64,000 nt of DNA from Ctena decussata (Eukaryota > Mollusca > Bivalvia > Lucinida > Lucinidae): the NCBI GenBank assembly GCA_963989385.1, contig OZ022506.1, forward strand, positions 11,117,841 through 11,181,840, read 5' to 3'. The notes beneath the pieces were generated by a model. It was not told the origin of the DNA and searched no databases. It worked only from the letters and a program-made list of their open reading frames with translations. This document shows, piece by piece, positions 8,884-20,372 of this stretch (its first letter is position 1; each line of letters opens with the position of its first letter). Position numbers and translations under genes: made by a program.

Positions 8884-11386
8884 TAAACCCAGAATTTGCT
8901 TGTGTATGTTTTCTTCGAGATAGCCCTGATTCCCAAAATGGAACCCCATATTCTGGTTTTGCATGTACTCACAGCAAACAAGGAAGCTTTTTGGCACAAA
9001 CTTACAGCTGATATGCAGAAAAAATCCAGTTTTCACTTTGGACCCATTATTGCACTGAGTGGGTGGGATATGAGAACATGCTTTTGCAGAAAGGTCTGTT
9101 TCTTGGCCAGGTGTGACTTGAATAATGGAAAGAAGTCATAGGCTGTCATATATATGCTGTCCTCAAAGCTTATTTGAGACCAGTTGCCCATGAGGAGTGC
9201 TACTGGAGAACAGTTAGATGTCTCGCACTTATGTCGTAGCCGCCGGCTTTCATTGAAGCCGACACAATTTAGAATCGCATCTGTCAATATGGAACATATG
9301 AGGTTTGCGCTACTCATTTTGTGCTCTGGATGTTTTTCAGACCTCTTGCTACTCTTGTGCCAGGGACAGTTGGACAACCCAGGGCCTTGTAGAACTTAGT
9401 AATAGACTCACCAGGGCCAGAAAATAGCAGTATACGCGAATCCCATAATTTCAGCGGTAAGTTATAGTTTTGGCCGCAGTTGCAAATAACTGCCCTGTTC
9501 GCACTCCGTTTTGCTTATTTGCATTCTTGCGTGTTTTACTGAGCGTCGCTGGGAATCAGATGGTACGGCACACATTGCCAGAGAAGACTCTCAGCTTAAA
9601 TTCAGTTGTTTTTTCATTGAGCACTGCAAAATTTCATTCATTTTAAGTTCTGTATATTCTCTCGGAAGAAAATTTATGGGCATTTTATTAGATTTGGCGG
9701 CATGAGTTTCTACTGACTGAGGATTTCATAACATTAATAAAAGAACCAGAGCTCTAATTAGATAATTAATCTGGGATTTTCATTCTTTTTCCTATGTTTC
9801 CCTGACAAAAAACATACGTTGTGACTCCTCATTAGAACTGCCTTGCTGAGGATGTTCATTTGAACGCGCAATGAGCAGGTTCTGTTTGAGGCCACAGTTT
9901 GCGTTGAAATGTATGTTTCGTCTCATTAGAACCTCCTCTTAGAGGCAGTTCTAATGATGTTATGGCCTGTCATTAGAGCTATCTCACTCAGACAGTTCTG
10001 ATAAGGCCACAGCATTATGCTTTTCCATATTGTTATCAATACATGTATAAGCACCAAAATTAGCTCTTTTGTGTGTGCAGTCTAGTCTGGTCAGGTCAAA
10101 CCATACCCTTTGAAAATATTATGCACACAAGCAGAAAACATAAATCTTTTACCTGTTCCTTTCAGATTGTATTAATTTGTTTTATGCTTTAAATGCTTTT
10201 AATCTGAGTTATCTTTGCATCTGCAACTCAGAAATCAAACTGTGCATGCAGTACTATGGAAAGAGGAATTGTGTCCCTTTGACTGTTCTGCTGGGAATAC
10301 TACAAGGTTCAATTTTCAGTCTATTATTATTATTTATTATTATCATTTGTATTATTATTCTCAACAAACATAGGGAAAACAGAAGTTATTGCAAGAGCTT
10401 TTCTTTACAAGTACAATTTTGCTTTCAGATCAGACAGGGCTCGTCGATTTCAAAAGACATGCTGGCCTGGACCCGGCTCAAGTGAAGATTGTTTGTTGTG
10501 AGTCGCATTCTATAAAGACGTCTCTTGGAAGTTTTACATTTTGGGATATGACAGCATCAGTGTTTGCTGGTGAGTAGCTTTCATCTGACTAAAGCCTTTG
10601 TTTTGTGGAATATTCCCTTTCTTGAACCTCAGTATCCCTCAGCACCAGTTTATATTCTTGTTTCTTCACCAACCCTTAATTAGACAGTTCTGTAAGGCCT
10701 CTTTTTACTGGATGTGCAGTTGGTTGGGTATAGAATAATAGAATGGAAATATAAAAGTTGTTTCTATAAGCTTGGTAGTAGTTTAAAGACAATAGACTTG
10801 TATTTGAGGAAGAACAAAAGCAGTAAAATTGTTTGCGCCCAGAAATTTCTCCGAGCAGGAAGGGGGGTGGGTTGCAAAATTTAGTTTTTCTGCTGTGCAC
10901 CTTGTGATATGCAGTCAGACTTGCAGGATACATGTACTAGGAATAATAGTTTATCATATATTAGTAACTGTCTGTCAGCTAATTGCATGGCAGGAACTCT
11001 GTATACCTTCAAAGGCGAAATTTCAGAAATTTTGAATATTTTAACAGTGCCCACTTATCAATAGATATTACAGCAATGGAACTTTGCTTGAAGTATGACT
11101 GATATGCCGTACTTTTTACATAAGAGATTAAAGAAACACAACACAGATGGCTTAATTGTTCATATGCATATTTCTTTTTGTAACAGGACAAATAGTATGA
11201 GAAAGATATTTCAAAATGTAAATGTTTTATGCTTTGGCCGCCAAGTGCTGCCATTGAGTTGATTGCAAATATTTTCTCCACAACTAGCAGAACTGAAATC
11301 CCTGGCATAAATAAATGATGGCAGTGAACCTACTTTACACTATATAACACAAGAAGGCTAAAGGCCTTAATTTGGTGGAAGGTATA
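8884..11386. other. Cargo of the composite element, no intact gene
   Basis: 2.5 kb found only in unit A. A 71-codon plus-strand ORF (9184..9399) ends LLLLLCQGQLDNPGPCRT. This recalls the hydrophobic-NPGP leader of some invertebrate non-LTR retrotransposons, but the DxE part of a 2A signature is missing. Degenerate palindromes related to that at 2850..2916 lie at about 9818..10015. Nothing else is recognised. Confidence 0.45.
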
Positions 11387-12042
11387 GGTTGCACTACAGT
11401 AAAAAAAGTAAAAAGTATGCAAAGACCAGGAACTGAAACAATCAAAATCCAAATCCAGCCCTCAAACCATAGTTGGAAACAACTAAGATTACAAATAATC
11501 AAGATACAGAGAACATATGGCCAACCGAGTGAGCAGCTTGTTCCCAAAAGGTGGCCACTCAGCAACCCAAACCGAACCAAAAATAATAATAACATACATA
11601 AATGCTCATTATGCAAGCCCCGCCTCTTTGGGGGAGAGCTTTCAGGCGTATAATGAATACTTGCCGGCCCCTGATTGGTTTTATTATGAAAGCTGAATAT
11701 TTTTCTGAATGTTATGCTTATTTATTATTATAAAAAAATGGAGCTTATTTACAAAGCTGTTTTGCTATATTTTTGTTGGGGTTGAAAAATACACAGGGGT
11801 GACAGTGAAAGTTTCGAGATTTATTCACTGCGAACTACACCCTGTCAGCACTAAAAATAGAATATGTCAAAAATATGCCGCATAACCCCCAACTTTTTTA
11901 GCTATTAATGGTAGGTAAATGTGTTGTCTATTCAATTCCATGCCTCAATTTGGAAAGTTTAGACCAGGAGAAAATTGGCAGTGCAGTGACTTTGACCCAT
12001 TTTGCACTGTGAGCTATGGGATTTTTTTAGTGTAGTGCCACC
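11387..12042 (+). mobile_element. MITE copy 2 of the composite element
   Basis: Same MITE as at 8423, starting GGTTGCACTACAGT at 11387 and ending GTGTAGTGCCACC at 12042. It is interrupted near its left end by a reverse-oriented Penelope-like fragment (about 11401..11594). Confidence 0.85.
11401..11594 (-). mobile_element. Penelope-like element, 3'-terminal fragment
   Basis: The reverse complement of this stretch is almost identical to the last 190 bp of the Penelope-like element in unit C (about 45755..45944). It is a severely 5'-truncated insertion nested inside MITE copy 2, with an A-rich junction at 11400..11412. Confidence 0.85.
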
Positions 12043-12046
12043 TTAC

Positions 12047-15000
12047 ATAAGACGTCGCTTGACGTCAACGTCACATGATCAGTTGTCCTTCATCGGTGTA
12101 TGAAGCTAGTTGCTCTTAAGGGTTCACCTATTGGAAGTCAGTGGCAAGTGTAAATATAACAAGAACGAATAGGCAAACAAAAACAACATGATAACCCCTT
12201 TAAGCCCAGTAAGAAGCACAAAGTTTAAGCGGATGTAGTTGCTACTTTAAGGGCTTTGCCTTTCTGCGTATGAACACAATGTTACCTACCCTTCACATGC
12301 CTGCAACATAATTCTATCTGCGAGACCGTCTCCCAGTTATAATATTTATATCCTGTGCAGACGAACGGACATATACATTCTACGAAAATATGCGGAGAGA
12401 CGAAAATTGGGACGGACACGAAAATAACTGCAAAGGCAACTAGGGTTGCTTTTGAAGAATTGAGGTATCAGAGTGGCCCCATTAGGAGTAAAGCAAAGTA
12501 AACGAGGAACTATTCGCGTATCTACCCATCTGATTTAGAGAAGCGCACAGAGTAATGCGTCTGTCAATAAAGAGCGACTGAGAAGGATTTCAAAGCTATT
12601 TCAGCCAGAAAAGAGTTTTACAAAAGAGTCAACAAATCATAGTCCTCTTCCTTAGCACAACAGTAACTTTCATTTTCTTTAGAAAATGATACTTTGCTTG
12701 GGTGACTGAATACACTTTAAGGGGAAGCAACTCTGTCATTTTCATTCTTTCCGTCCTTCTAAGTTCTTGAAGAGAAGAAATGCTGCTCAAGCAGCAAATT
12801 CCTTCCTTACAGAGAAGAGCCCCATTATGGAAGTTTTTTACGAGGCGGTCACAATAGATGTTTCACTTTGTACCATGATAAAAACAATCACCTAATAGTA
12901 CCCTTTCAGGGTAAGCAACTCTGGCTACCTTTTCAACATGGGTCAACTTTTAAAAGAAAGAATTTGCTCCGTTCGAAACATTTTTTTGGCTTTTCTTTAA
13001 GAGTAGACCACCTTTTAGAAATGCGTCCTCATCTAGGAAAACAAACAAGAAGTCGCGAAAGTAACTTCCCTATATTAAAGTGTCAGAAAAACCGTGTAAC
13101 CAGACGCCTTAATGTCCAATATCATCAAGCTATCGAAATATGCGCATGAGCAAGAAAATCAGAATCATTATTTTGCATTTCAAATACAGTTTGTATATAC
13201 AGCTGTAAAGGGAGCAGACTCGGAATGTACTACATGGATGAACAAGTTGCGCTGAGTCTGCTCTGTTTGTTCATACTGTAATATGGCACATGTTGATTTC
13301 CATGCCTCTATATACGGACATGGATGGATTGATGTAGGGTGACTTTCGACCTTACGTCATTTTAACAGTATTAGTCGTATCAGGACCATGGGAAGATGAT
13401 AATGATAAAAAGTTGTGTGAAATTGAACCCTGCATCGAACCAGGGAGGTCTAGCTCAGCAGGCCAGCGCATAGCCTTCTAAGCTACCTGGGTTTTTGGAC
13501 GCACCGTTAGATGCGTAAACCGGACGGAGGAGTAAAATATTAAAAGAGTATTATGTACAAACTGTTAGAAAATTGTGTTTAAAATGTAAATGTCGGAATT
13601 TATTTTTCCCACTGTCAACAAATAAAGTGAATCTTTGGACTGAAAGTTCATGCGTCGAATGGTATAAGCAACAGTGATCTAATAGCTCTTGGAAAACATT
13701 TGTTCGGAATGAACAGTAATAACATTGTAAACAAAGCTAATATAAACTATTAGTTTGGGTTCCGAGACGCCAGAGAACAAAACAGTGAGATATAAAAACG
13801 TGCTGGGATAGTCTGTGCCACAGATCAGCCTGTTTTATCCAGAACTTTTTAGATTGAGTTTAAACTGTAAATAGAGACTGTTTAAAGTGTAAAATTGAGT
13901 GGTGGTAGATTCAACCATTTTAAACCTACTGTTTTACTCCAACTAGAGGTCTGCCGAGACGGACAGAATTTCTACATAACAACAACAACATTGGCAGGCA
14001 AACTCATAATATCTGGAAGACAAACAAAATGTGGATCCTTAATTATTTACAATATTCTCAATCATTCTGTTGAATTTACTAATAGAATGATTTTTCATAC
14101 AAGCAATCAGACAGCCAACAACAACTGACCGACTTTGGTGTTTCAGACACTATCAGTACAAAGCAATGTCAATAAATGCCCAGCTAGACAGCTACAACTA
14201 AATTTAATGTCATTTTATTTTTTTTTTCAAAAAATCACACAGAGCAGTACTTTACTCTTTCAGTACTTTTTCAGTAAAGGCACTCTCACTTGAAAGGATG
14301 TACTGATTTGGTTAAATATTCTGTAAATCGAACATTGCATTCACGTGAAACTAACTAAGCTTATTGAGTGACAGATACACTCAAACTTGTTTATTACATG
14401 TAGATGATTAAAAAGCCCTGATTAATTAATTTACTTTAAAGCCATGATGACTTTTTCGAGACTTGCTTTTATGTGGAGAAATGCTTGAACATAAGAATTC
14501 GTGGAAATTAACCTTAAAATACCTTCTGCACTGTATCCAAAAGATTGATGGCCTTGAAACCTTGTATATACATGTAACATTGGGAACTGACTCTTTATCA
14601 GATTTATTCGAATAATGGTATTAGTTTAACCTTGACCCTTTTTACAACAAGGTCAAACTTTTTTGTATTAAAAATGGCATTACATATTTTTGAAGACTTT
14701 GGTATAGCCAATCAACTTAATGAGTATTTGAAGAATTTTAGTACCTGAGGTCATTCTTAGATCGTATTTCAACAGCTTCAGACAGCTCTGTTAAACGAAA
14801 CGAGTGAGCTGATTGAAGCAAATTATCACATGGAACCTCCATGAGTCAGAGAAAGAACAATTTGCTTGAACGGTTCTGGTCACATGACGAAGATGTCCGT
14901 TATGCCCATGTGTTATAAAACTCTTTTTCTCCCAAACATCTAATGATATTGAAAAGATGATATCCAGCATTTTGGGACTCATATAGCATCAGGTTTGGTC

Positions 15001-15271
15001 AAGCGATGACACTAGTTTGATCTTTGACCTTTTTCTTTTACTCTGGTGAGCAGGACCGCATGGCCCTCTTGTTTTTCGTTCGGTAGAAATTGCTGTAAAT
15101 TTTATGCAAACAATGAAAAAAAATGATCAGACGCGCATTTCTGCTGCGTCTGATCATAATCTGCACGTTTGCCTCTGTCCCTTTTTATGGACGCTAGGCT
15201 TAAATGTGTTATTGAAATCGTATGAGCCATAGGTGCGTACAGTATACTCGGAATTACTTGTATTTTTCTTA
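12047..15271. other. Conserved unit sequence, no gene seen
   Basis: It begins with a CRE-like cluster (ACGTCGCTTGACGTCAACGT near 12051..12070). The 13395..13735 part is missing in unit C, and 13668..14952 is replaced in unit B. A 77-codon ORF at 13895..14128 has a 76-codon counterpart in C but no recognisable domain and is not called a gene. A small hairpin (GATCAGACGC arms) lies near 15125..15157. Confidence 0.45.
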
Positions 15272-15286
15272 CTTTCTTTCTTTCAT

Positions 15287-15322
<36 letters not shown>

Positions 15323-15323
15323 T
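15272..15323. repeat. (TTTC)n microsatellite
   Basis: TTTC tandem repeat with one interruption, followed by a G-rich GGGGTGGTGGTGGGG-type stretch to about 15372. It makes a spurious Lys/Glu/Arg-rich ORF on the minus strand. Confidence 0.95.
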
Positions 15324-15427
15324 GTTCATTATTTTTGTACGGGGTGGTGGTGGGGATGGCGGGGGTGGGGTTATGAGACGGGGTGACGCTATTTTCGATT
15401 TCACGGCTTGTCATTTAACTTCGCGTA

Positions 15428-15660
15428 GAGGGGTAATAATAATATTACCGGTGAGGGGGTCACTTTTTTTTAAAGAATAATTGTCGAAAGTAGTCGTTCT
15501 TCTATGGGGGTCAATTCTTCGCGAAGGGTTGAATTATTTCGTGTGTCAGGTTCATCATATTATGTCCGGAGAGTCATAAAATCATGACCGGGGAGTCACT
15601 ATTCTTTCAAGAATAATGACCGGGGGCCGATATTCTATGGAAGTCACTTTACTTCGTTAC
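15428..15660. repeat. Array of small palindromes separated by GGGG-rich linkers
   Basis: Successive short hairpin-forming palindromes (AATAATATTA, AATTCTTCGCGAAGGGTTGAA, ATTCTTTCAAGAAT) alternate with linkers such as GACCGGGGAGTCA. The same array, at higher regularity, is in units B and C. Confidence 0.7.
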
Positions 15661-15885
15661 ACCGGACCTATGGAATTTGTCAATCCAGTTTCCTGGTATG
15701 GCATTGCGTTTCTGCGTATCTCAAACTATTGGTAACTCAAAGTAATTTTTGATGGACCAGAAAATTCATTTTGAGTTGTCAAATAGTTTGTAATGATTTT
15801 TGACTTTGGGTTACCGAGAGTAGTTGATATACTGCTCGTATAGCAAGTAGATCATTGTGAGGAAGGGTTTGTTGCCAAGAGAACA

Positions 15886-16603
15886 AAGGACCTCTGACAG
15901 TTGTAATGCAAATTTGCCTATAAAATTAGTCAAAAATGAACTTTTGGTATACTTTAGAATTTTCACTGAAAAGTATTCCTCGAAACTCCCGTTAATTGGC
16001 ACAAAAACAATTTTTCGGTTATTAATCACATAGACTGAGATTTTTGGTGCAAAAAGCATGTTTTTATAATTAAATGTATGGAAAATAGGAAAAGTTTTAT
16101 AAAGATACTCCCCCCCCCGTGCCTCAGCTAGCCACTTTGCATGTATGTGTGTGCTGTCAATATACACATTATATATGAGTGGCAAGCTGAGGCGGGGGGG
16201 GATGATAGTCTACAGCTGAAAAACTGAAAAGTGGGTGGGGTAATTAGACCCATTGCATCTAAAAATCAGGTTAGCATACTTTTTATTTACATATAATTGC
16301 ATGCTATATGCAGTTGTAGTGTTTACTTTATTTTAAGCATGTTTAACAAAATAATTTCCAGTAAATAAGAAAAGTCGAAAATTTGATGTATTTTGGTTAA
16401 CCGAAAATTCCACTTACCCCTCTTGAGAAAGTCAGTGAGAGTAAGTCTGCAGACATGATATTTTTTAAAAATCAATATGAAAACTTCTTAATAATGCATA
16501 AGTCTACATGTTAATGCAATATCATCAACATTGGCTTCCCATGGAAGCTGCAGTAATTTGTTGAAAAATAGGCAAATTTGCATTGAATCTGTCAGAGGTC
16601 CTT
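15886..16603. mobile_element. MITE-like element with 35-bp terminal inverted repeats
   Basis: The left end AAGGACCTCTGACAG continues through TGCAAATTTGCCTAT. The right end is the reverse complement of both blocks, giving about 35-bp imperfect arms 718 bp apart. No target-site duplication was found and no empty site is available because A, B and C all have it. The interior is non-coding. Confidence 0.55.
16110..16201. repeat. Hairpin with C-tract/G-tract arms
   Basis: A run of C's followed by TGCCTCAGCTAGCCACT pairs with AGTGGCAAGCTGAGGC followed by a run of G's, across a loop of about 35 bp. The C and G runs vary in length between units. Confidence 0.75.
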
Positions 16604-16785
16604 AGCAGGCCCCAAAAAGTTCCATGTAAAAACAATAATGAAGGATACCCAAAAAGTGTCTTAATACATGCAATTATTACGATCATACAAGCCAATTTAC
16701 ACAGAAAGAAATGGACATAAGCACATCTTGTGTTACAAGATCTTGAAAACTGAAACTGTAATTGATCTCATACATTAAGGTCATA
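16604..16785. other. Short linker, nothing recognised
   Basis: AT-rich sequence shared by units A, B and C. Confidence 0.3.
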
Positions 16786-17034
16786 ATAATTGAGCCGCGA
16801 CACGACATAACCAACGCAGTGGCATGTACGCCCAGCAAGATTTAGATCAGCCTAAGCATTTGCCCCGTCTGATCAGAATTTCGCTCTGAGCTTAATTGGA
16901 AGCTAAAGGTCTAAGCTAACTCCATTCGGACAGCGAATATTCTGATCGGACTGGGCGGATGCCCAGACTGATCTGAGTCTTCGCTGGGTGCAGATGCCAC
17001 TTTGTTGGTTTTGCCGTGTCGCGGCTCAATTATT
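16786..17034. mobile_element. Foldback MITE, 'GAGCCGCGACACGAC' family, copy 1
   Basis: It begins AATAATTGAGCCGCGACACG and ends with the reverse complement. Internal blocks GCCCAGC...GATCAG also pair, so almost the whole 249 bp folds back. Non-coding. Present in A, B and C. Confidence 0.8.
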
Positions 17035-17219
17035 ATTTTTTCTAGTTAGTCTAAGAGTGCTTTTAGGTTATGGATTCGAGTTTTAAAAAATGATACATGT
17101 ATCATGCTTGCTTTATTTATTCAGTTTGAAACAGTGTTAAGCTCTCAATTAAGAAGAAGCATGCAAGTCGCATCTCAAGATGTTTTATGTATAGTCTTTA
17201 TCTTTTTCCTTTCCAATCC

Positions 17220-17455
17220 GAGCCGCGACACGACAAAACCAACAATGTGGTTGTGCGCCCAGCGCAGACTCAGATCAGCCTGGGCATCCGCCCAGTCTGA
17301 CCAGAGTCTTCGCTATCCGCATGAAGGTAGCTTAGGCATTTAGCTACCCTTTGAGCCCTTAACGAAGAGACTAATCAAATTGGGCGGATGTCCATGCTGA
17401 TCTGAGTCTACGCTGGGCGCACAACCAAATTTTTGGTTTTGTCCTGTCGCGGCTC
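17220..17455. mobile_element. Foldback MITE, 'GAGCCGCGACACGAC' family, copy 2
   Basis: Same termini as the element at 16786. It is a separate, diverged copy 190 bp further on. In unit B this copy is split by a 3.9-kb transposon. Confidence 0.8.
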
Positions 17456-17565
17456 ATTTGATGTCTTAAACAGGATGTGGAAAACGATTGTGTCGGTTTC
17501 TGATCACTGCCTTCTCATCTCCATCTTCCGATCAGCAGTAAAACTACCGAGGGTTGGCTGGGTTG

Positions 17566-17725
17566 GTAAGTCAGTAAGTAAAATAAGTAAGGTCTTTATT
17601 TAAAGAGGGTAACTCAGTTGGCGAACCAATCTTCCTTGAGGCCCTCTGTAAAGCAGCATACATATATACAGTACAACAATACATGTTACAGACACAAATC
17701 ATATAAATAAATACATGTATATAAA

Positions 17726-17766
<41 letters not shown>

Positions 17767-18165
17767 ACATGTACAATGTACATTTAAATGTACATATTTA
17801 TATGATAATAAAATATTGTTCGTGAACAAGTACTTCATTCTGAGGGATCGAAATAAGCGATGGGGGCATAAATCTGATTAAGCTTATTTCTCAACCCAGC
17901 CGAACATTTATTTACAAATGAATGTATAGTTGTCGCATTTTTAATATCTATAGGAATACTGTTCCAGACAAGGGCACCAGAATAAGACAGGCTGCTTTTT
18001 AAAAGGCCCATGCTAGGTTTAGATATTAAAAAGTTTCTATTACAAACTGATCGTAAATTAGAAGTAGTATCGTTTGAGTTGCTATGTCACAAATGAAACA
18101 GATCTGTCACGTATTCTGGGGCTATATTGTTGACAACTTTATACATAACTTTCGCCTTTTGTAAA
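17566..18165 (-). mobile_element. CR1/L2-like 3' fragment at the A/B junction
   Basis: Same 5'-truncated fragment as at 21..612, with small indels. Confidence 0.75.
17728..17764. repeat. (CT)n microsatellite
   Basis: About 18 CT repeats within the retrotransposon fragment. Confidence 0.95.
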
Positions 18166-18526
18166 ATTAATCATGAAATACGATTTCACTGGTGGGGCCG
18201 GTGAGGTTAGGGTTGGGGTAGAGGGGCGGTTGCGATAGTATTCAGAACACAACACTGTTCGGCGCGGCCTCCTACTTGTAGCTATATTCGTCAAACATCA
18301 CTTGCAACATGAAAATAAAACTTACATGATAATAAATGACGATGGCTCACAGCAGATACTTCTTACACTACCAGCCAGAGTAAAAGAAAATCTTTAGGCG
18401 CGCGTGAAAGTTTGACAATTTTGATAAAATTCTATATGTGCTTACGCATTTGCCCATGGCTAACTACGCCAGTAACACTTCTTACAAGTTTACACGTTAT
18501 TTTCCTGACACCTACTTGTCTAAATT
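18166..18526. other. Non-coding unit sequence, no gene seen
   Basis: Counterpart of 613..982. Confidence 0.4.
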
Positions 18527-18830
18527 CAAATACAGAAGCTTCACTTGTAGATCTGGGGACCCCAGGGGTCGTATTTATAAATGCACTTAAGTGGTTGCTA
18601 TGCTGTTGCTAAGGCTGAATTTTTATAAAGGAGATTAACTACAACTATGAAATTTGCTCTGGAAGAACAGTCTTTTTCAGACTGTTCCTCAAGAGCAAAT
18701 TTCATAGTTGTAGGGAATCTCATTCAAAGAAATTTAGCCTTAGCAATAGCATAGCAACCACTTAAGTCGTTTTATAAATCTGGCCCCAGGTCTACAAATG
18801 AGGGGTCTACAAGTGAGGTTTCTATATTTG
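18527..18830. repeat. Long inverted repeat abutting the esterase stop codon
   Basis: Same foldback as at 983..1286, with a few substitutions in both arms. Confidence 0.85.
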
Positions 18831-18831
18831 A

Positions 18832-19113
18832 CTAGGGCCACAGCAACTTAACAAACCACAGAGATATAGTCAACATAAACGTCATCTTCGGCATTGTTGC
18901 ACTGCTGACTTTACTGATACACGTTGGACAAACTTTGTCGCATTCTCGAGAAATCACTGGAATAAGATTATGCCAAAACTTAATACGTGAAGCAGCGAAA
19001 TGATCCTCCACTCGAAAATCAGCTTCATCTCCAAAGCGAATATATTTCTGAGTGCCTTGTCATACTCAGGCCATGTTGTCAAAGTTGATCGGCCATCGCC
19101 AGTGTTCGGGTCC
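18832..19113 (-). pseudogene. Carboxylesterase copy B, exon 2 (frameshifted)
   Basis: Homologous to 1288..1570 but 282 bp instead of 283. A single base is missing near 19058, just after the WPEYD codons. The frame then runs into KALRNIFALEMK and stops early. The splice acceptor CAG is intact. Together with the deletion in exon 1, this gives two independent frame breaks in copy B. Confidence 0.88.
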
Positions 19114-19730
19114 CTGAAAAAATAGGGCAAAGAGTAAGCCACTTTAATACTTTCACAAGGCAACTTAAACATTGCTTACAAGTCGAATATTGAATGCATC
19201 TACACTGAACTTACCTCCCTGTCGACCACATTAAAAAAATAATAAGTAAAATATTTTGTCTGATTCGAACAACATTTCTCAGACACACTTTCTGCAGTCA
19301 AATAGGTCTTAAGCGAGGCCTAGTCTTAAAAGGCATAAATCTCACATCCCAAAGAAGCATTTTAGTAAAAACTGATCTGTATTTAGCAGTCACCTGTTTT
19401 TCCTTTGCTTTAGACAGTTTTGACAAATATTCACTAGTATTCCATACAGTTTCCAAAATACAATACATATGCCAACTATTTTTATTTAATTATTTATTAT
19501 TATGATTATTTATCAATATTATTGTAAAGTATGTTTTTACCGTGTAAAGTATTATTTTTATCATTATTATTGTAAACCATGGTTTCCCCTGAAAGTATAA
19601 TGAAGCGCAAATACATGTTCTGATGTAAGTTTGATATAGCATATTTTACGAATCAAAGTCACAGTATCGGTCACGTATGAGCTGTCTGACAATAGATGCT
19701 GTATTCTGGAATATAGAGAATACCATGTTA

Positions 19731-19849
19731 GTGTCTTTTGATATCAAGTTTATCAGGCGAGACCAGAAACAGCGTAGGAATGACGACGCTTGCCGAGCCA
19801 GTCCGACGTGTTTCTGGTCGAGCCTGATAAACTTGATGTCAAAAGACAC
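19731..19849. repeat. 119-bp hairpin in intron
   Basis: Counterpart of 2188..2306. One arm has a GATGTC change that creates a single mismatch. Confidence 0.9.
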
Positions 19850-20305
19850 TTACATGGTTTTCTATTTATCATGCATCATAAGAAGATTTTATGGTGTAAA
19901 GAGCGGCAAACTATGATAAGCAAACGCAGTTTGTCCGACCTTGCTGACGTCGCGAATGCGTTATGACGTAAGTCGGTGACGTCATTTAACCAGTCGAACG
20001 TTGTTATCACGGCCAACGTCAGTATTTAGCCAATCGTCTTCAGAGATCGCTTCTATAGGCATGGCCTGATAACATTCGCGCATGCGCATATCTACATTGA
20101 CATGATATCACATCATAATATCATACCACTGTTATCAGGTGAGTTTTGCAGCAGGTGCATGATAAAACGCATTCTGTACATCACGCCTTGTAAAACACAC
20201 ATTTGCATCCCCACTTGGAAATTTAAACTTCAAGATTCAATACTCAAGATAAGAAGGGCTAATAGGGAAAATTTAGGGATATTGTTCAATAAATCTACAT
20301 AATAA

Positions 20306-20372
20306 CATATTTTGTGACCCTTCATTAGAACCGTCTAGCAGAGACATTTCTTATGAGGGGTCACAACATATG
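20306..20372. repeat. Palindromic repeat, about 67 bp
   Basis: Counterpart of 2850..2916. Confidence 0.8.

Larger units (their letters stand above)
8423..12042. mobile_element. 3.6-kb composite MITE-flanked insertion (unit A only)
   Basis: Units B and C have the uninterrupted site GTTTGTTTACATAAGACG. Here 3620 bp are inserted with a 4-bp duplication TTAC (8419..8422 and 12043..12046). The outer ends are imperfect inverted repeats GGTTGCACTACAGT and GGTGGCACTACACT (on the other strand). Each end is itself a complete MITE copy in the same orientation (8423..8883 and 11387..12042), and 2.5 kb of other DNA lies between. No transposase is seen in the cargo. The family is not identified. Confidence 0.85.
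7..17551. repeat. Tandem segmental-duplication unit A
   Basis: First of four direct copies of a large unit, defined by recurrence of the same sequence at 17552, 35098 and 50530. The period A to B is about 17.5 kb. Bases 1..6 match the end of a unit (compare 35092..35097), so a further unit probably lies to the left. Unit A carries one intact carboxylesterase gene and has two insertions missing from its sisters: a SINE at 6700..6868 and a 3.6-kb composite element at 8423..12042. Confidence 0.9.

Noticed and set aside
8437..12042. Direct repeats of about 450 bp 3.2 kb apart, resembling LTRs
   Set aside because: Each repeat has its own inverted termini (GGTTGCACTACAG / CTGTAGTG-type), there is no TG...CA end, primer-binding site or gag-pol, and one repeat ends before unrelated cargo. 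They are MITE copies.
13895..14128. 77-codon ORF with a counterpart in unit C
   Set aside because: No domain, no splice or start context, missing from unit B. Two near-identical copies are not evidence of selection.
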